From positions 1 to 21,936 of the IMG/VR virus record IMGVR_UViG_3300038786_000457: DNA of 21,936 nucleotides; one strand, given 5' to 3'. This document shows positions 8,082 through 13,394 of this stretch, in pieces. The notes beneath the pieces are model-generated. The model had not been told where the DNA came from and made no database searches. It saw only the letters and a program-made list of their open reading frames with translations. This DNA is from a virus. Within the stretch, counting starts at the first letter, position 1. Each line of letters opens with the position of its first letter. The position numbers were made by a program, and so were the translations under genes.

Positions 8082-8378
8082 TTAACGTATTTGTTCACCA
8101 TCAGCATAAAGTTTGTAACCATAAAATTCAAACTTTGTTGTGGATCTGACAGATGCACCGTAACTATTATTTGCCCCATAGCTAACTACAACAGTAGCAC
8201 TAAATGCTTTATCATTAGTTACAGTTTCGCTGTAGATCTTTAGGGAACTAGGATCTTTTAATGTTTTGCGCAAATACTCTTTATACTTCATTTTGCAAAG
8301 TCTTACAGAATTACTATCACATGACATCAAGGTAATTGAAGCTAAAAAAAGCACTAATATCATTCCTTTAATTTTCAT
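8082..8378 (-). CDS. small lipoprotein, probable moron
   Basis: A 98-residue protein with a clear type II signal peptide: MKIKG, a hydrophobic core, then the lipobox LMSC with the lipidated cysteine at residue 20 followed by DSNS. The mature part contains KMKYKEYLRKTLKDPSSLKIYSE and beta-rich repeats SYGANNSYGAS. DPSS-containing short lipoproteins of this kind occur widely in Bacteroidota. It is transcribed against the structural genes and carries its own upstream region, so it may be expressed from a prophage. Surface lipoproteins of phages often block superinfection or alter the host envelope; that role is inferred. Confidence 0.75.
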   Translation of the reverse strand: MKIKGMILVLFLASITLMSCDSNSVRLCKMKYKEYLRKTLKDPSSLKIYSETVTNDKAFSATVVVSYGANNSYGASVRSTTKFEFYGYKLYADGEQIR

Positions 8379-8440
8379 AACAATTTTATTAATTGGTTTA
8401 TAATGGTCGAATGTACGAATTTTTTGATTAAATTCGATTT
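8379..8440. promoter_or_regulatory. divergent intergenic promoter region
   Basis: This 62-base gap separates the minus-strand lipoprotein gene from the plus-strand gene at 8441. Promoter-like -7 boxes are TAAATTCG at 8429-8436 for the plus strand and TACATTCG (reverse of 8408-8415) for the minus strand, both one mismatch from TAnnTTTG. They sit in an inverted repeat TCGAAT (8407-8412) and ATTCGA (8432-8437). The plus-strand box ends only 4 bases before the ATG, so that transcript would be nearly leaderless. GTACGAATTTTT recurs before the Com-like gene at 13311. Confidence 0.4.
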
Positions 8441-8632
8441 ATGGAAAAAGAGATTTTTCGCCTAAACATTCCTTCAAAAGAGGAATTATATAAAAACCTT
8501 GAAGTCTACAAAAGGACTGAAAACACCTTCTACCTGCGCAACGAGTGGGTGAATTTTCATATTGAATTAACAGGAAAAGAACTTTTTGATTTTGTTGATC
8601 ACTACAATGTAGGCGATTTCATAAACCTGTAA
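8441..8632 (+). CDS. small hypothetical protein, 63 aa
   Basis: A 63-residue acidic protein with alternating charged and aromatic residues and the segment LTGKELFDFVDHYNVGDFINL at its end. No domain is recognised. It is the first gene of the accessory island and lies divergent to the lipoprotein gene. Its start is immediately downstream of a possible -7 box. Confidence 0.55.
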   Translation: MEKEIFRLNIPSKEELYKNLEVYKRTENTFYLRNEWVNFHIELTGKELFDFVDHYNVGDFINL

Positions 8633-8646
8633 CACTTTCCTACACT

Positions 8647-8714
8647 TTACAAAAATAATTAGGTAAATTGTATTTTAATAGTCGTTTGTACTATTATAAG
8701 TTATATATTTGCAC
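8647..8714 (+). promoter_or_regulatory. island promoter with paired operators, copy A
   Basis: The -7 box TATATTTG is at 8704-8711, with the ATG at 8738. Operator O1 is TTACAAA (8647-8653) and ATTGTAT (8667-8673) with a 13-base spacer. O2 is a weak copy, GTACTAT (8688-8694) and TTTGCAC (8708-8714), also with a 13-base spacer. The -33 region has no TTG at the usual distance. It is the most diverged of the six copies. Confidence 0.65.
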
Positions 8715-8737
8715 TTTAACGAAAAAAGACACGAAAT

Positions 8738-8944
8738 ATGGATTGGCTTAACAGCAGAAAAAAACCAAGATTTAAACATTTATCAAATGTTCAGCTGGTA
8801 GAGCGCATAAATAATGCACCTGAATTTGAATGGAATTTTGAAGGGTACGAACTAGAAAGAAGAGTTAAAAAATCTGCAGGCAATTTTAAATGCAGCATGC
8901 AGAACAGTATTATTGTGATCTTAAAAAACAACAATACAAATTAA
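8738..8944 (+). CDS. small hypothetical protein, 68 aa
   Basis: A basic 68-residue protein with the segment NNAPEFEWNFEGYELERRVKK, a pattern of tryptophan and acidic residues followed by a basic helix. No family is recognised. It is expressed from island promoter A. The last codons and the stop TAA (8942-8944) lie inside the first operator of promoter B, so gene end and operator sequence are constrained together. Confidence 0.6.
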   Translation: MDWLNSRKKPRFKHLSNVQLVERINNAPEFEWNFEGYELERRVKKSAGNFKCSMQNSIIVILKNNNTN

Positions 8945-9000
8945 TTAAAAATAATTGTATTTTTATAGTAATTATACCAAATGATATTGTATATTTGTAT
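8934..9000 (+). promoter_or_regulatory. island promoter with paired operators, copy B
   Basis: The -7 box TATATTTG is at 8990-8997. O1 is ATACAAA (8934-8940) and ATTGTAT (8954-8960). O2 is ATACCAA (8974-8980) and TTTGTAT (8994-9000), whose right arm covers the end of the -7 box. Both have 13-base spacers, and 13 bases separate O1 from O2. The leader continues TATAAGAAATAACAACAACC as in copies C to F. Confidence 0.75.
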
Positions 9001-9036
9001 AAGAAATAACAACAACCATTAAAACACTATAAAATT

Positions 9037-9285
9037 ATGAAAACTTACTTAAAAAATTTAATTACAGAAAAAGGTTTTAGCTTAGAAGATGAAATTACGA
9101 TTAAAGGGCATTTTGGGGTTACTTATCAAATGCTAGTTGATTTTATTGTAGAAGCAAAACAATACCACAAAGAGATCAGAAAAACGCTTGTTTACATTGA
9201 TTTTAAAGATGGCAATGTTTTTCATTATCTAGATCATTTAGCAGTTGGCATGATTAAATCATTAGGCTATGAAGTAGAAGCATAA
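9037..9285 (+). CDS. small hypothetical protein, 82 aa
   Basis: An 82-residue soluble protein with helix and strand alternation, for example FVEAKQYHKEIRKTLVYIDFKDGNVFHYLDHL. It starts 39 bases after the -7 box of promoter B and is followed by a strong terminator at 9308-9339, so it forms a single-gene unit. Function unknown. Confidence 0.65.
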   Translation: MKTYLKNLITEKGFSLEDEITIKGHFGVTYQMLVDFIVEAKQYHKEIRKTLVYIDFKDGNVFHYLDHLAVGMIKSLGYEVEA

Positions 9286-9307
9286 ACAAGCAAAAAACAT
9301 GAATTTT

Positions 9308-9339
9308 AAAAGAACGTATTTAATACGTTCTTTTTTTTT
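9308..9339 (+). terminator. factor-independent terminator
   Basis: AAAAGAACGTA (9308-9318) pairs perfectly with TACGTTCTTTT (9324-9334) across a 5-base loop and runs into nine T residues. It closes the unit of the gene at 9037 and sits just before promoter C. Unlike the attenuator-like terminators it has no overlapping short upstream hairpin. Confidence 0.85.
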
Positions 9340-9346
9340 ACCTAAA

Positions 9347-9413
9347 ATACAAATTAATTAAAATAGTTTGTATGATTACTTGTGTAATACATATATGTTA
9401 TGTATATTTGTAT
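9347..9413 (+). promoter_or_regulatory. island promoter with paired operators, copy C
   Basis: The -7 box TATATTTG is at 9403-9410, and a TTG at 9380-9382 lies 20 bases upstream, fitting a -33 element. O1 is ATACAAA (9347-9353) and TTTGTAT (9367-9373). O2 is ATACATA (9387-9393) and TTTGTAT (9407-9413). Spacers and the gap between operators are all 13 bases. Confidence 0.8.
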
Positions 9414-9447
9414 AAGAAATAACAAAACAACCTAAAAAAACAAGATC

Positions 9448-9642
9448 ATGAAAAACGAATTTAACATAGTATCATTTGCAAAGACTTTAGAAATTGCTGA
9501 AAACATCATAGCAGGTAGAAAAATTCAGTCTTTAGATGGCAGCAAAAGTGAATTTAAAATTGAATCACTAGACAACATTTTTGTTGTAAAAGTGAAAACG
9601 GTTCTTACAGCAGAACTACAAAAAGAAGTAAATAACAGATAA
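9448..9642 (+). CDS. small hypothetical protein, 64 aa
   Basis: A 64-residue protein with a helical N-terminal half (SFAKTLEIAENIIAGRKIQS) and a beta-like second half (FKIESLDNIFVVKVKTVL). No family is recognised. The start follows the conserved leader ending in AAGATCATGA, and the next gene starts 12 bases after the stop, so the two are co-transcribed from promoter C. Confidence 0.6.
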   Translation: MKNEFNIVSFAKTLEIAENIIAGRKIQSLDGSKSEFKIESLDNIFVVKVKTVLTAELQKEVNNR

Positions 9643-9654
9643 AAAATAGAAATC

Positions 9655-9909
9655 ATGAACACTATTTCAACTATTGAAAACGCATTAAAAAATACAGGTT
9701 TTGCAAAATATAAAGCATCAATAATTTTAGAATCAAACGTACTAGACGGCTGGTTTATGGATAAAGCAAATACAACATTTGTAGACAATTTGAGTGAGTT
9801 AATATATGATCTTAACGACTTACAGATTAATATTGATTATGATCTTCAGATTCAAAAAACAGTTCTTTTAAAGGGCGTTTTTGAAGGCTACCTGAATAAA
9901 ATCAGCTAA
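9655..9909 (+). CDS. small hypothetical protein, 84 aa
   Basis: An 84-residue acidic protein beginning MNTI, like the MTTI and MNTI starts of the genes at 10010, 10203 and 10756. It has the hydrophobic-acidic run FVDNLSELIYDLNDLQINIDYDLQI. The context AAATAGAAATCATGAA before the ATG repeats that of the gene at 66. Its stop TAA is directly followed by the first operator of promoter D. Function unknown. Confidence 0.62.
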   Translation: MNTISTIENALKNTGFAKYKASIILESNVLDGWFMDKANTTFVDNLSELIYDLNDLQINIDYDLQIQKTVLLKGVFEGYLNKIS

Positions 9910-9977
9910 ATACAAAATAATTAAAAAAATTTGTATTTTTGTGACTGATAATACAATTTAATATATTATATTTGTAC
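9910..9977 (+). promoter_or_regulatory. island promoter with paired operators, copy D
   Basis: The -7 box TATATTTG is at 9967-9974. O1 is ATACAAA (9910-9916) and TTTGTAT (9930-9936), a perfect 7-bp inverted repeat. O2 is ATACAAT (9951-9957) and TTTGTAC (9971-9977). Spacers are 13 bases and the gap between operators is 14. The -33 position has CTG in place of TTG. Copy E at 10653 is nearly identical over promoter, leader and the first coding bases. Confidence 0.8.
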
Positions 9978-10009
9978 AAGAAATAAAAACAACCCTAAAA
10001 AATCATATC

Positions 10010-10186
10010 ATGACCACTATCTCAAATTCAACAGGCAGCAAGAAAGTAAATATCTTCAAAGACGGCACAGGCATGATTAGGGCGCTTTATGTTCAAGTTT
10101 ATAATGGACAAGAGCAAGTTCTAAACAGTAAATCTTATCAATCTCTTAAAATGGCTGAAAAATGGGCAAACGCTCAATTAAAATAA
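10010..10186 (+). CDS. small hypothetical protein, 58 aa
   Basis: An ATG at 10010 opens a 58-residue frame ending at TAA 10184-10186. The protein is basic, starts MTTISNSTGSKK and has a beta-like middle (MIRALYVQVYNGQEQVL) and a helical end (SLKMAEKWANAQL). It follows promoter D after the conserved leader, and the next gene starts 16 bases after its stop. Function unknown. Confidence 0.6.
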   Translation: MTTISNSTGSKKVNIFKDGTGMIRALYVQVYNGQEQVLNSKSYQSLKMAEKWANAQLK

Positions 10187-10202
10187 TCTAAAAACGCAAA
10201 TC

Positions 10203-10547
10203 ATGAATACCATTATCGAAGTAGATCAAATTAATTATTCTGAAAATATAATCGTAACAAAAGAAAATTTGTTAGAGGTGTCTAATTTTATAAAATCTTT
10301 AAAATGGTCTTATATCGTAAAAGGTGAAGTGCTAATTAAAAATACATATAGAATTTTAGACATAGTAAGAAAAAGAAATATCAATTCATTATGCCCTTGG
10401 GAAAATGTAGTGACCACCTACAAAGCCTGCACGCTTGCAAGAAGAATAGATGGCTATATAACCTTCATAGAAATGCCACTAAGAGAAACTTATATCACAA
10501 ATATGAAGATAAAAGATTTGACATGGGGTTTAAAAAAGATCAAATAA
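10203..10547 (+). CDS. hypothetical protein, 114 aa
   Basis: A 114-residue basic protein, the second gene of the promoter D unit, beginning MNTIIEVDQ. It contains two cysteines (in LCPWE and KACTLA) and a central KNTYRILDIVRKRNINSL stretch. No domain is recognised. The stop is 4 bases before the small membrane peptide gene, suggesting one transcript with 10010 and 10552. Confidence 0.62.
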   Translation: MNTIIEVDQINYSENIIVTKENLLEVSNFIKSLKWSYIVKGEVLIKNTYRILDIVRKRNINSLCPWENVVTTYKACTLARRIDGYITFIEMPLRETYITNMKIKDLTWGLKKIK

Positions 10548-10551
10548 AAAC

Positions 10552-10650
10552 ATGAAAATTCTAATTTTAAAAATCATTTCAGGCGTTTTTTTCGCTTACA
10601 TCATTACAGCTTTACTAATTGACGTTTTCAAAAATGGTTCAAGAATGTAA
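10552..10650 (+). CDS. single-pass membrane micropeptide, 32 aa
   Basis: An ATG at 10552 opens a 32-residue frame ending at TAA 10648-10650. Residues 3-24 are almost wholly hydrophobic (LILKIISGVFFAYIITALLI), followed by a short charged tail DVFKNGSRM, so it is expected to span the inner membrane once. It lies 4 bases after the preceding gene and 2 bases before the first operator of promoter E. Function unknown. Confidence 0.5.
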   Translation: MKILILKIISGVFFAYIITALLIDVFKNGSRM

Positions 10651-10652
10651 TT

Positions 10653-10720
10653 ATACAAAATAATTAAAAAAATTTGTATTTTTATGATTGATAATACAAT
10701 TTAATATATTATATTTGTAT
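10653..10720 (+). promoter_or_regulatory. island promoter with paired operators, copy E
   Basis: The -7 box TATATTTG is at 10710-10717 and a TTG at 10688-10690 lies 19 bases upstream. O1 is ATACAAA (10653-10659) and TTTGTAT (10673-10679). O2 is ATACAAT (10694-10700) and TTTGTAT (10714-10720). Spacers are 13 bases and the operator gap is 14. It has the closest match to the full consensus. Confidence 0.82.
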
Positions 10721-10755
10721 AAGAAATAACAAAACAACCCTAAAAATACAAGATC

Positions 10756-10971
10756 ATGACCACTATTCTAAATAAAATTGAAACATTAAGAACTAAAGCT
10801 AACAAAACTAAATCTGTGAAAACTTATAATGCATATGGTGTTGAAATGACATCTTTACAGATTATGAACTTTAATAAATATCTTGACAATAATAGAATTT
10901 CTATGAATACTTTTTACAAGCAAGAAAGAACAGTAGTAGCAAAAAATTGGATAAACCAGTTAAACAAATAA
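10756..10971 (+). CDS. small hypothetical protein, 71 aa
   Basis: A 71-residue, strongly basic, mostly helical protein starting MTTILNKIETLRTKANKTK. It shares its promoter, leader and first eleven coding bases with the gene at 10010, but the rest of the protein differs, so the two 5' regions were duplicated or exchanged. It ends just before a G4-N8-C4 hairpin. Function unknown. Confidence 0.6.
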   Translation: MTTILNKIETLRTKANKTKSVKTYNAYGVEMTSLQIMNFNKYLDNNRISMNTFYKQERTVVAKNWINQLNK

Positions 10972-10979
10972 AAAACAAA

Positions 10980-10995
10980 GGGGCGTAAAAACCCC
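10980..10995 (+). promoter_or_regulatory. leader hairpin G4-N8-C4, copy 1
   Basis: GGGGCGTAAAAACCCC can fold into a 4-bp G-C stem with an 8-base loop. It is 16 bases before the ATG at 11012. A near-identical copy (one loop difference) stands exactly 16 bases before the ATG at 12449, and the bases before each copy (AACAAAG) also match. No T-tract follows, so it is not a terminator; a translational or processing signal is likely. Confidence 0.5.
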
Positions 10996-11011
10996 TATTA
11001 AAAAAAAACAA

Positions 11012-11131
11012 ATGGAAGATTTAATTGGATTGACAGAATTTGTGAAAACTGAAAAAGGTATCACAAAAATTAGTTTAGAAGAATTAATGGAATTTATACC
11101 TGAATACAATCTTTGGTTAAGAAGAAACTAA
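11012..11131 (+). CDS. small acidic protein, 39 aa
   Basis: An ATG at 11012 opens a 39-residue frame ending at TAA 11129-11131. The product has a helical, acidic middle (SLEELMEFIPEYNLW) and ends in LRRN. It follows the conserved G4-N8-C4 hairpin with the same 16-base spacing seen at 12449, which supports it as a real gene. Function unknown. Confidence 0.5.
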   Translation: MEDLIGLTEFVKTEKGITKISLEELMEFIPEYNLWLRRN

Positions 11132-11148
11132 AAATTATTTTAAAAAAA

Positions 11149-11502
11149 ATGGAAATAGAAAGACTTTTGCAATTAGAAACTACAGAAAAAGATAAAATTG
11201 AAATGATCATAAGCAATAATTTTGATTTGATTTATAAAGGTAAGGCGGCTGTAACAATCGATAAATGGGATAAACTAAGTGATGAAATTTTAGCGTGGAA
11301 AAATTACGAATCTGAAAAATTAGTTTTGCCTATTCTCAATCAATCATATTCAATAATTGAAAATGAAAAACGTCTTTTTGGAAAAGTGATAAGCGTGCAA
11401 GTGAATACAGGTAAGTTTTGGGTAAAATGGAGTGATGGGGATTTAACACTAGAAAGCAATATAGACAATTGCATGCTAAGTTTAGGCGCGCAACCATCTT
11501 AA
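11149..11502 (+). CDS. hypothetical protein with possible SH3/Tudor-like C-terminus, 117 aa
   Basis: I place the start at ATG 11149, after an A-rich stretch and 17 bases after the preceding stop; a longer frame from TTG 11113 overlaps the previous gene and is less likely. The N-terminal half is helical and charged. The C-terminal 40 residues, with RLFGKVISVQVNTGKFWVKW followed by SDGDLTLE, look like a small five-stranded barrel of SH3 or Tudor type. That fold guess is weak. Function unknown. Confidence 0.6.
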   Translation: MEIERLLQLETTEKDKIEMIISNNFDLIYKGKAAVTIDKWDKLSDEILAWKNYESEKLVLPILNQSYSIIENEKRLFGKVISVQVNTGKFWVKWSDGDLTLESNIDNCMLSLGAQPS

Positions 11503-11524
11503 AAACCCCTTAGATAAATAGATT

Positions 11525-11803
11525 ATGAAAATACAAGAAGAAGTTAATCAAATGATTTTAGAACTAAAAAAAGATTCAAGAATAAATACCCTTGACGCTT
11601 TCATTCCAAATACTACTTTATTTTATAGTTTTTACGCATCTATTACTGGTTTTTTAGACGGTAATTATTTTAGTATTTATATAAAATCAACAAATAATTG
11701 TTCTAAAATAAGAGCAACAGTTTGCAGAACGACTGACCAAAAACGAAAATTAAATGAGTATTTAAAGACAGTTTTTAGCTATAAGTTTATAACCAAAATA
11801 TAA
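11525..11803 (+). CDS. hypothetical protein, 92 aa
   Basis: A 92-residue protein with a helical N-terminus (IQEEVNQMILELKK), an aromatic middle (LFYSFYASITGFLDG) and a basic C-terminus. It starts 22 bases after the preceding stop and 9 bases separate it from the next gene, so it sits in the middle of the promoter E unit. No domain is recognised. Confidence 0.6.
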   Translation: MKIQEEVNQMILELKKDSRINTLDAFIPNTTLFYSFYASITGFLDGNYFSIYIKSTNNCSKIRATVCRTTDQKRKLNEYLKTVFSYKFITKI

Positions 11804-11812
11804 AAAAAATAA

Positions 11813-12100
11813 ATGAATTCACATCAAAAGTTAGAGTTACACAATTATTATAAAGAATTAGTTCAGAACGGTACAATTAAAACAATTAATGAAGCTTTAG
11901 TTTTTAAGCTAAGCTATGAAAAAGCATTTTCTTTTGCTGGTGTTGTGAAGCCATTAAAGGATAGACAGGAATTAACTTTTGAAGAATGGACAGTTGTTAA
12001 AGATTATGTGAAAAAAAATAATTACTATTTAAAAAATGAAAAAAAAATCACAGAAAAAGAAGTGTTACGCAGGTACACTTTTGGCTTAAAAACCCTTTAA
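11813..12100 (+). CDS. hypothetical protein, 95 aa
   Basis: A 95-residue, lysine- and tyrosine-rich, mostly helical protein, the last gene of the promoter E unit. It contains ELTFEEWTVVKDYVKKNNYY and a C-terminal EKEVLRRYTFGLKTL. The ATG follows an A-rich stretch without a Shine-Dalgarno sequence. Function unknown. Confidence 0.6.
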   Translation: MNSHQKLELHNYYKELVQNGTIKTINEALVFKLSYEKAFSFAGVVKPLKDRQELTFEEWTVVKDYVKKNNYYLKNEKKITEKEVLRRYTFGLKTL

Positions 12101-12150
12101 TTGTTGCCAACTATGATATAACAACACCCCTATGAATGAAGAAATAAAAA

Positions 12151-12217
12151 ATACAAAATAATTGAAATTAATTGTATTTTTATGTTATTTATACTAAATG
12201 ATATTGTATATTTGTAT
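12151..12217 (+). promoter_or_regulatory. island promoter with paired operators, copy F
   Basis: The -7 box TATATTTG is at 12207-12214. O1 is ATACAAA (12151-12157) and ATTGTAT (12171-12177). O2 is ATACTAA (12191-12197) and TTTGTAT (12211-12217). Spacers and the operator gap are 13 bases. The leader TATAAGAAATAACAAAAAAAC matches the other copies. Confidence 0.78.
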
Positions 12218-12245
12218 AAGAAATAACAAAAAAACTTAAATCGCC

Positions 12246-12386
12246 ATGCTAACATCAACTTTAACACTTATGTTTAACAGAATTGCAGAATTAGAAAAAA
12301 AACAAGATGATCAAACCATCACAATGAACGAAGAAAGCATTTTATGCAATCTAATTGAAGCAGCTGAAACCGCTATGTATGCTTAA
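12246..12386 (+). CDS. small hypothetical protein, 46 aa
   Basis: An ATG at 12246 opens a 46-residue frame ending at TAA 12384-12386. The product is helical and acidic in its second half (ITMNEESILCNLIEAAETAM). It is the first gene after promoter F, at a leader distance similar to the genes after promoters C and E, which supports it as real. Function unknown. Confidence 0.5.
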   Translation: MLTSTLTLMFNRIAELEKKQDDQTITMNEESILCNLIEAAETAMYA

Positions 12387-12416
12387 AGAGAAACCAGCTA
12401 AACAACTAATAACAAA

Positions 12417-12432
12417 GGGGCGTGAAAACCCC
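12417..12432 (+). promoter_or_regulatory. leader hairpin G4-N8-C4, copy 2
   Basis: GGGGCGTGAAAACCCC differs by one loop base from the element at 10980 and again ends exactly 16 bases before an ATG (12449). The conserved stem, loop and spacing point to a signal acting on translation start or mRNA stability. Confidence 0.5.
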
Positions 12433-12448
12433 ATTAAAACGAAAAAAA

Positions 12449-12604
12449 ATGAGCAGATTAAATTCAAGAGCGAACATAGTAAAAAGTGAAAAAGGGCATG
12501 ATGTTTTTATAGATAATGAATTTATTCTTTGGGTCACAGGTTCAAGAAGACAAGCAACGAAAGAATTAGAATTGCATTTAAAAAAGTATTCAATTATTCT
12601 CTAA
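12449..12604 (+). CDS. small basic protein, 51 aa
   Basis: I choose ATG 12449 because it keeps the 16-base spacing from the conserved hairpin; a GTG at 12422 would extend the frame into the hairpin itself. The 51-residue product is basic and has a pattern of short strands (KGHDVFIDNEFILWVTG) followed by a helix (RRQATKELELHLKK), which resembles small nucleic-acid-binding phage peptides, without a recognised family. Confidence 0.55.
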   Translation: MSRLNSRANIVKSEKGHDVFIDNEFILWVTGSRRQATKELELHLKKYSIIL

Positions 12605-12632
12605 TTATTAAAAAAAAGATTTACTGATAAAA

Positions 12633-12899
12633 ATGAAGAAGAAACAAGACCCTAAGCAGCTTCAAAGATGCTTTATATTAATAGACTTACTAATACAAGA
12701 ACTAGACACAGTTACAGAAAAGCACACGCCAATCACAAAGGTGCTAAGGGCGCAACTGGGATCTGTTCAAGACACTTTGATAAAATTATATGAAGATGTG
12801 TATATCAAGGGAAATATAGGTAGAACAGCCTTTTTTCAAATTCTGCAAAATAAATTTAATTACAATATTGAAATGTTAGAAAAAAAATTGCAAAAATAA
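12633..12899 (+). CDS. hypothetical protein, 88 aa
   Basis: An 88-residue, mostly helical protein with LILIQELD-like hydrophobic heptads (FILIDLLIQELDTVTEK) and a basic C-terminal helix. It could form a small coiled-coil dimer. It lies 28 bases after the preceding stop with no promoter between, so it is probably in the promoter F unit. Function unknown. Confidence 0.62.
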   Translation: MKKKQDPKQLQRCFILIDLLIQELDTVTEKHTPITKVLRAQLGSVQDTLIKLYEDVYIKGNIGRTAFFQILQNKFNYNIEMLEKKLQK

Positions 12900-12957
12900 A
12901 AATCTATTCAAATTACTATTTAAAAGAAAAAATATAAATTGACAAAAAAATAAAATT

Positions 12958-13167
12958 ATGGCATTTTGGTTATTAAACAAAGAAACAAACGAAGCAAGAA
13001 TTTTTGGTAGTGTTTCAAAATTATGCGAAGAAACAACTTTAGGAACAGACAACATGTACCGCCATTTTGGTCGTAACAAAGAAAAAGAATATAATAATCC
13101 TTCTTACAGAATTGTATCTACAGAAATCGAAAAATCTAAACGAACAATTAAAGACATGAAAGGCTAA
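12958..13167 (+). CDS. small putative DNA-binding protein, 69 aa
   Basis: A 69-residue protein, MAFWLLNKETNEARIFGSVSK at its start, in which FGSVSKLCEETTLGTDNMYRHF reads as a helix-turn-helix like the modular DNA-binding segments of homing endonucleases (NUMOD type), followed by a basic RNKEKEYNNPSYRIV strand. No catalytic domain is attached, so it would act as a DNA-binding or adaptor protein. The family match is by eye and uncertain. It is the last gene of the island. Confidence 0.6.
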   Translation: MAFWLLNKETNEARIFGSVSKLCEETTLGTDNMYRHFGRNKEKEYNNPSYRIVSTEIEKSKRTIKDMKG

Positions 13168-13307
13168 TGTACCAGCAAGTTAGAAAGACAATAATATTTT
13201 AATTTCATGCATAAAACCTAATATTGCATGCGTTTTCTGATTATCTTTTTGCTGTAAAAATAAAATATTTAAGGAATAACTGAAGTGTTTGAATGTAAAA
13301 ATAACTA

Positions 13308-13373
13308 TTTGTACGAATTTTTATAAGTATTTGTACCATCAATACAACATAATAGAATATTTTAGTATATTTA
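13308..13373 (+). promoter_or_regulatory. possible degenerate promoter with operator-like sites before the Com-like gene
   Basis: The gap 13168-13394 holds no gene that I can support. Near its end TATATTTA (13366-13373) resembles a -7 box 21 bases before the ATG at 13395. ATACAAC (13342-13348) and TTAGTAT (13362-13368) form an imperfect inverted repeat with a 13-base spacer, whose right arm starts 4 bases before the -7 box as at 354. TTTGTAC occurs twice upstream (13308-13314 and 13330-13336). This could drive the Com-like gene and, if read through, the capsid genes. Confidence 0.4.
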
Positions 13374-13394
13374 CAGGACATTTTAAGATGTTTT

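Noticed and set aside
11113-11148. TTG start extending the 117-residue protein by 12 residues
   Set aside because: It overlaps the 39-residue gene and encodes a lysine-rich stretch typical of an A-rich leader; ATG 11149 fits better.
12132-12161. Tiny frame starting at ATG 12132
   Set aside because: Only 9 residues, and it runs into the first operator of promoter F.
8647-12217. Repeated AT-rich elements as a CRISPR array or iterons of an origin
   Set aside because: The copies are spaced irregularly by genes, each carries a -7 box and leader in front of a start codon, and there are no spacer-like units or AT-rich unwinding block with a replication gene.
12876-13079. Minus-strand frame overlapping the genes at 12633 and 12958
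   Set aside because: It starts inside one plus-strand gene and ends in another, has no promoter, and is a Phe/Leu-rich shadow.
13200-13240. CATGC/GCATG inverted repeat after the island
   Set aside because: Only 5 bp with a long loop and no T-tract directly after it; not convincing as a terminator or attachment site.
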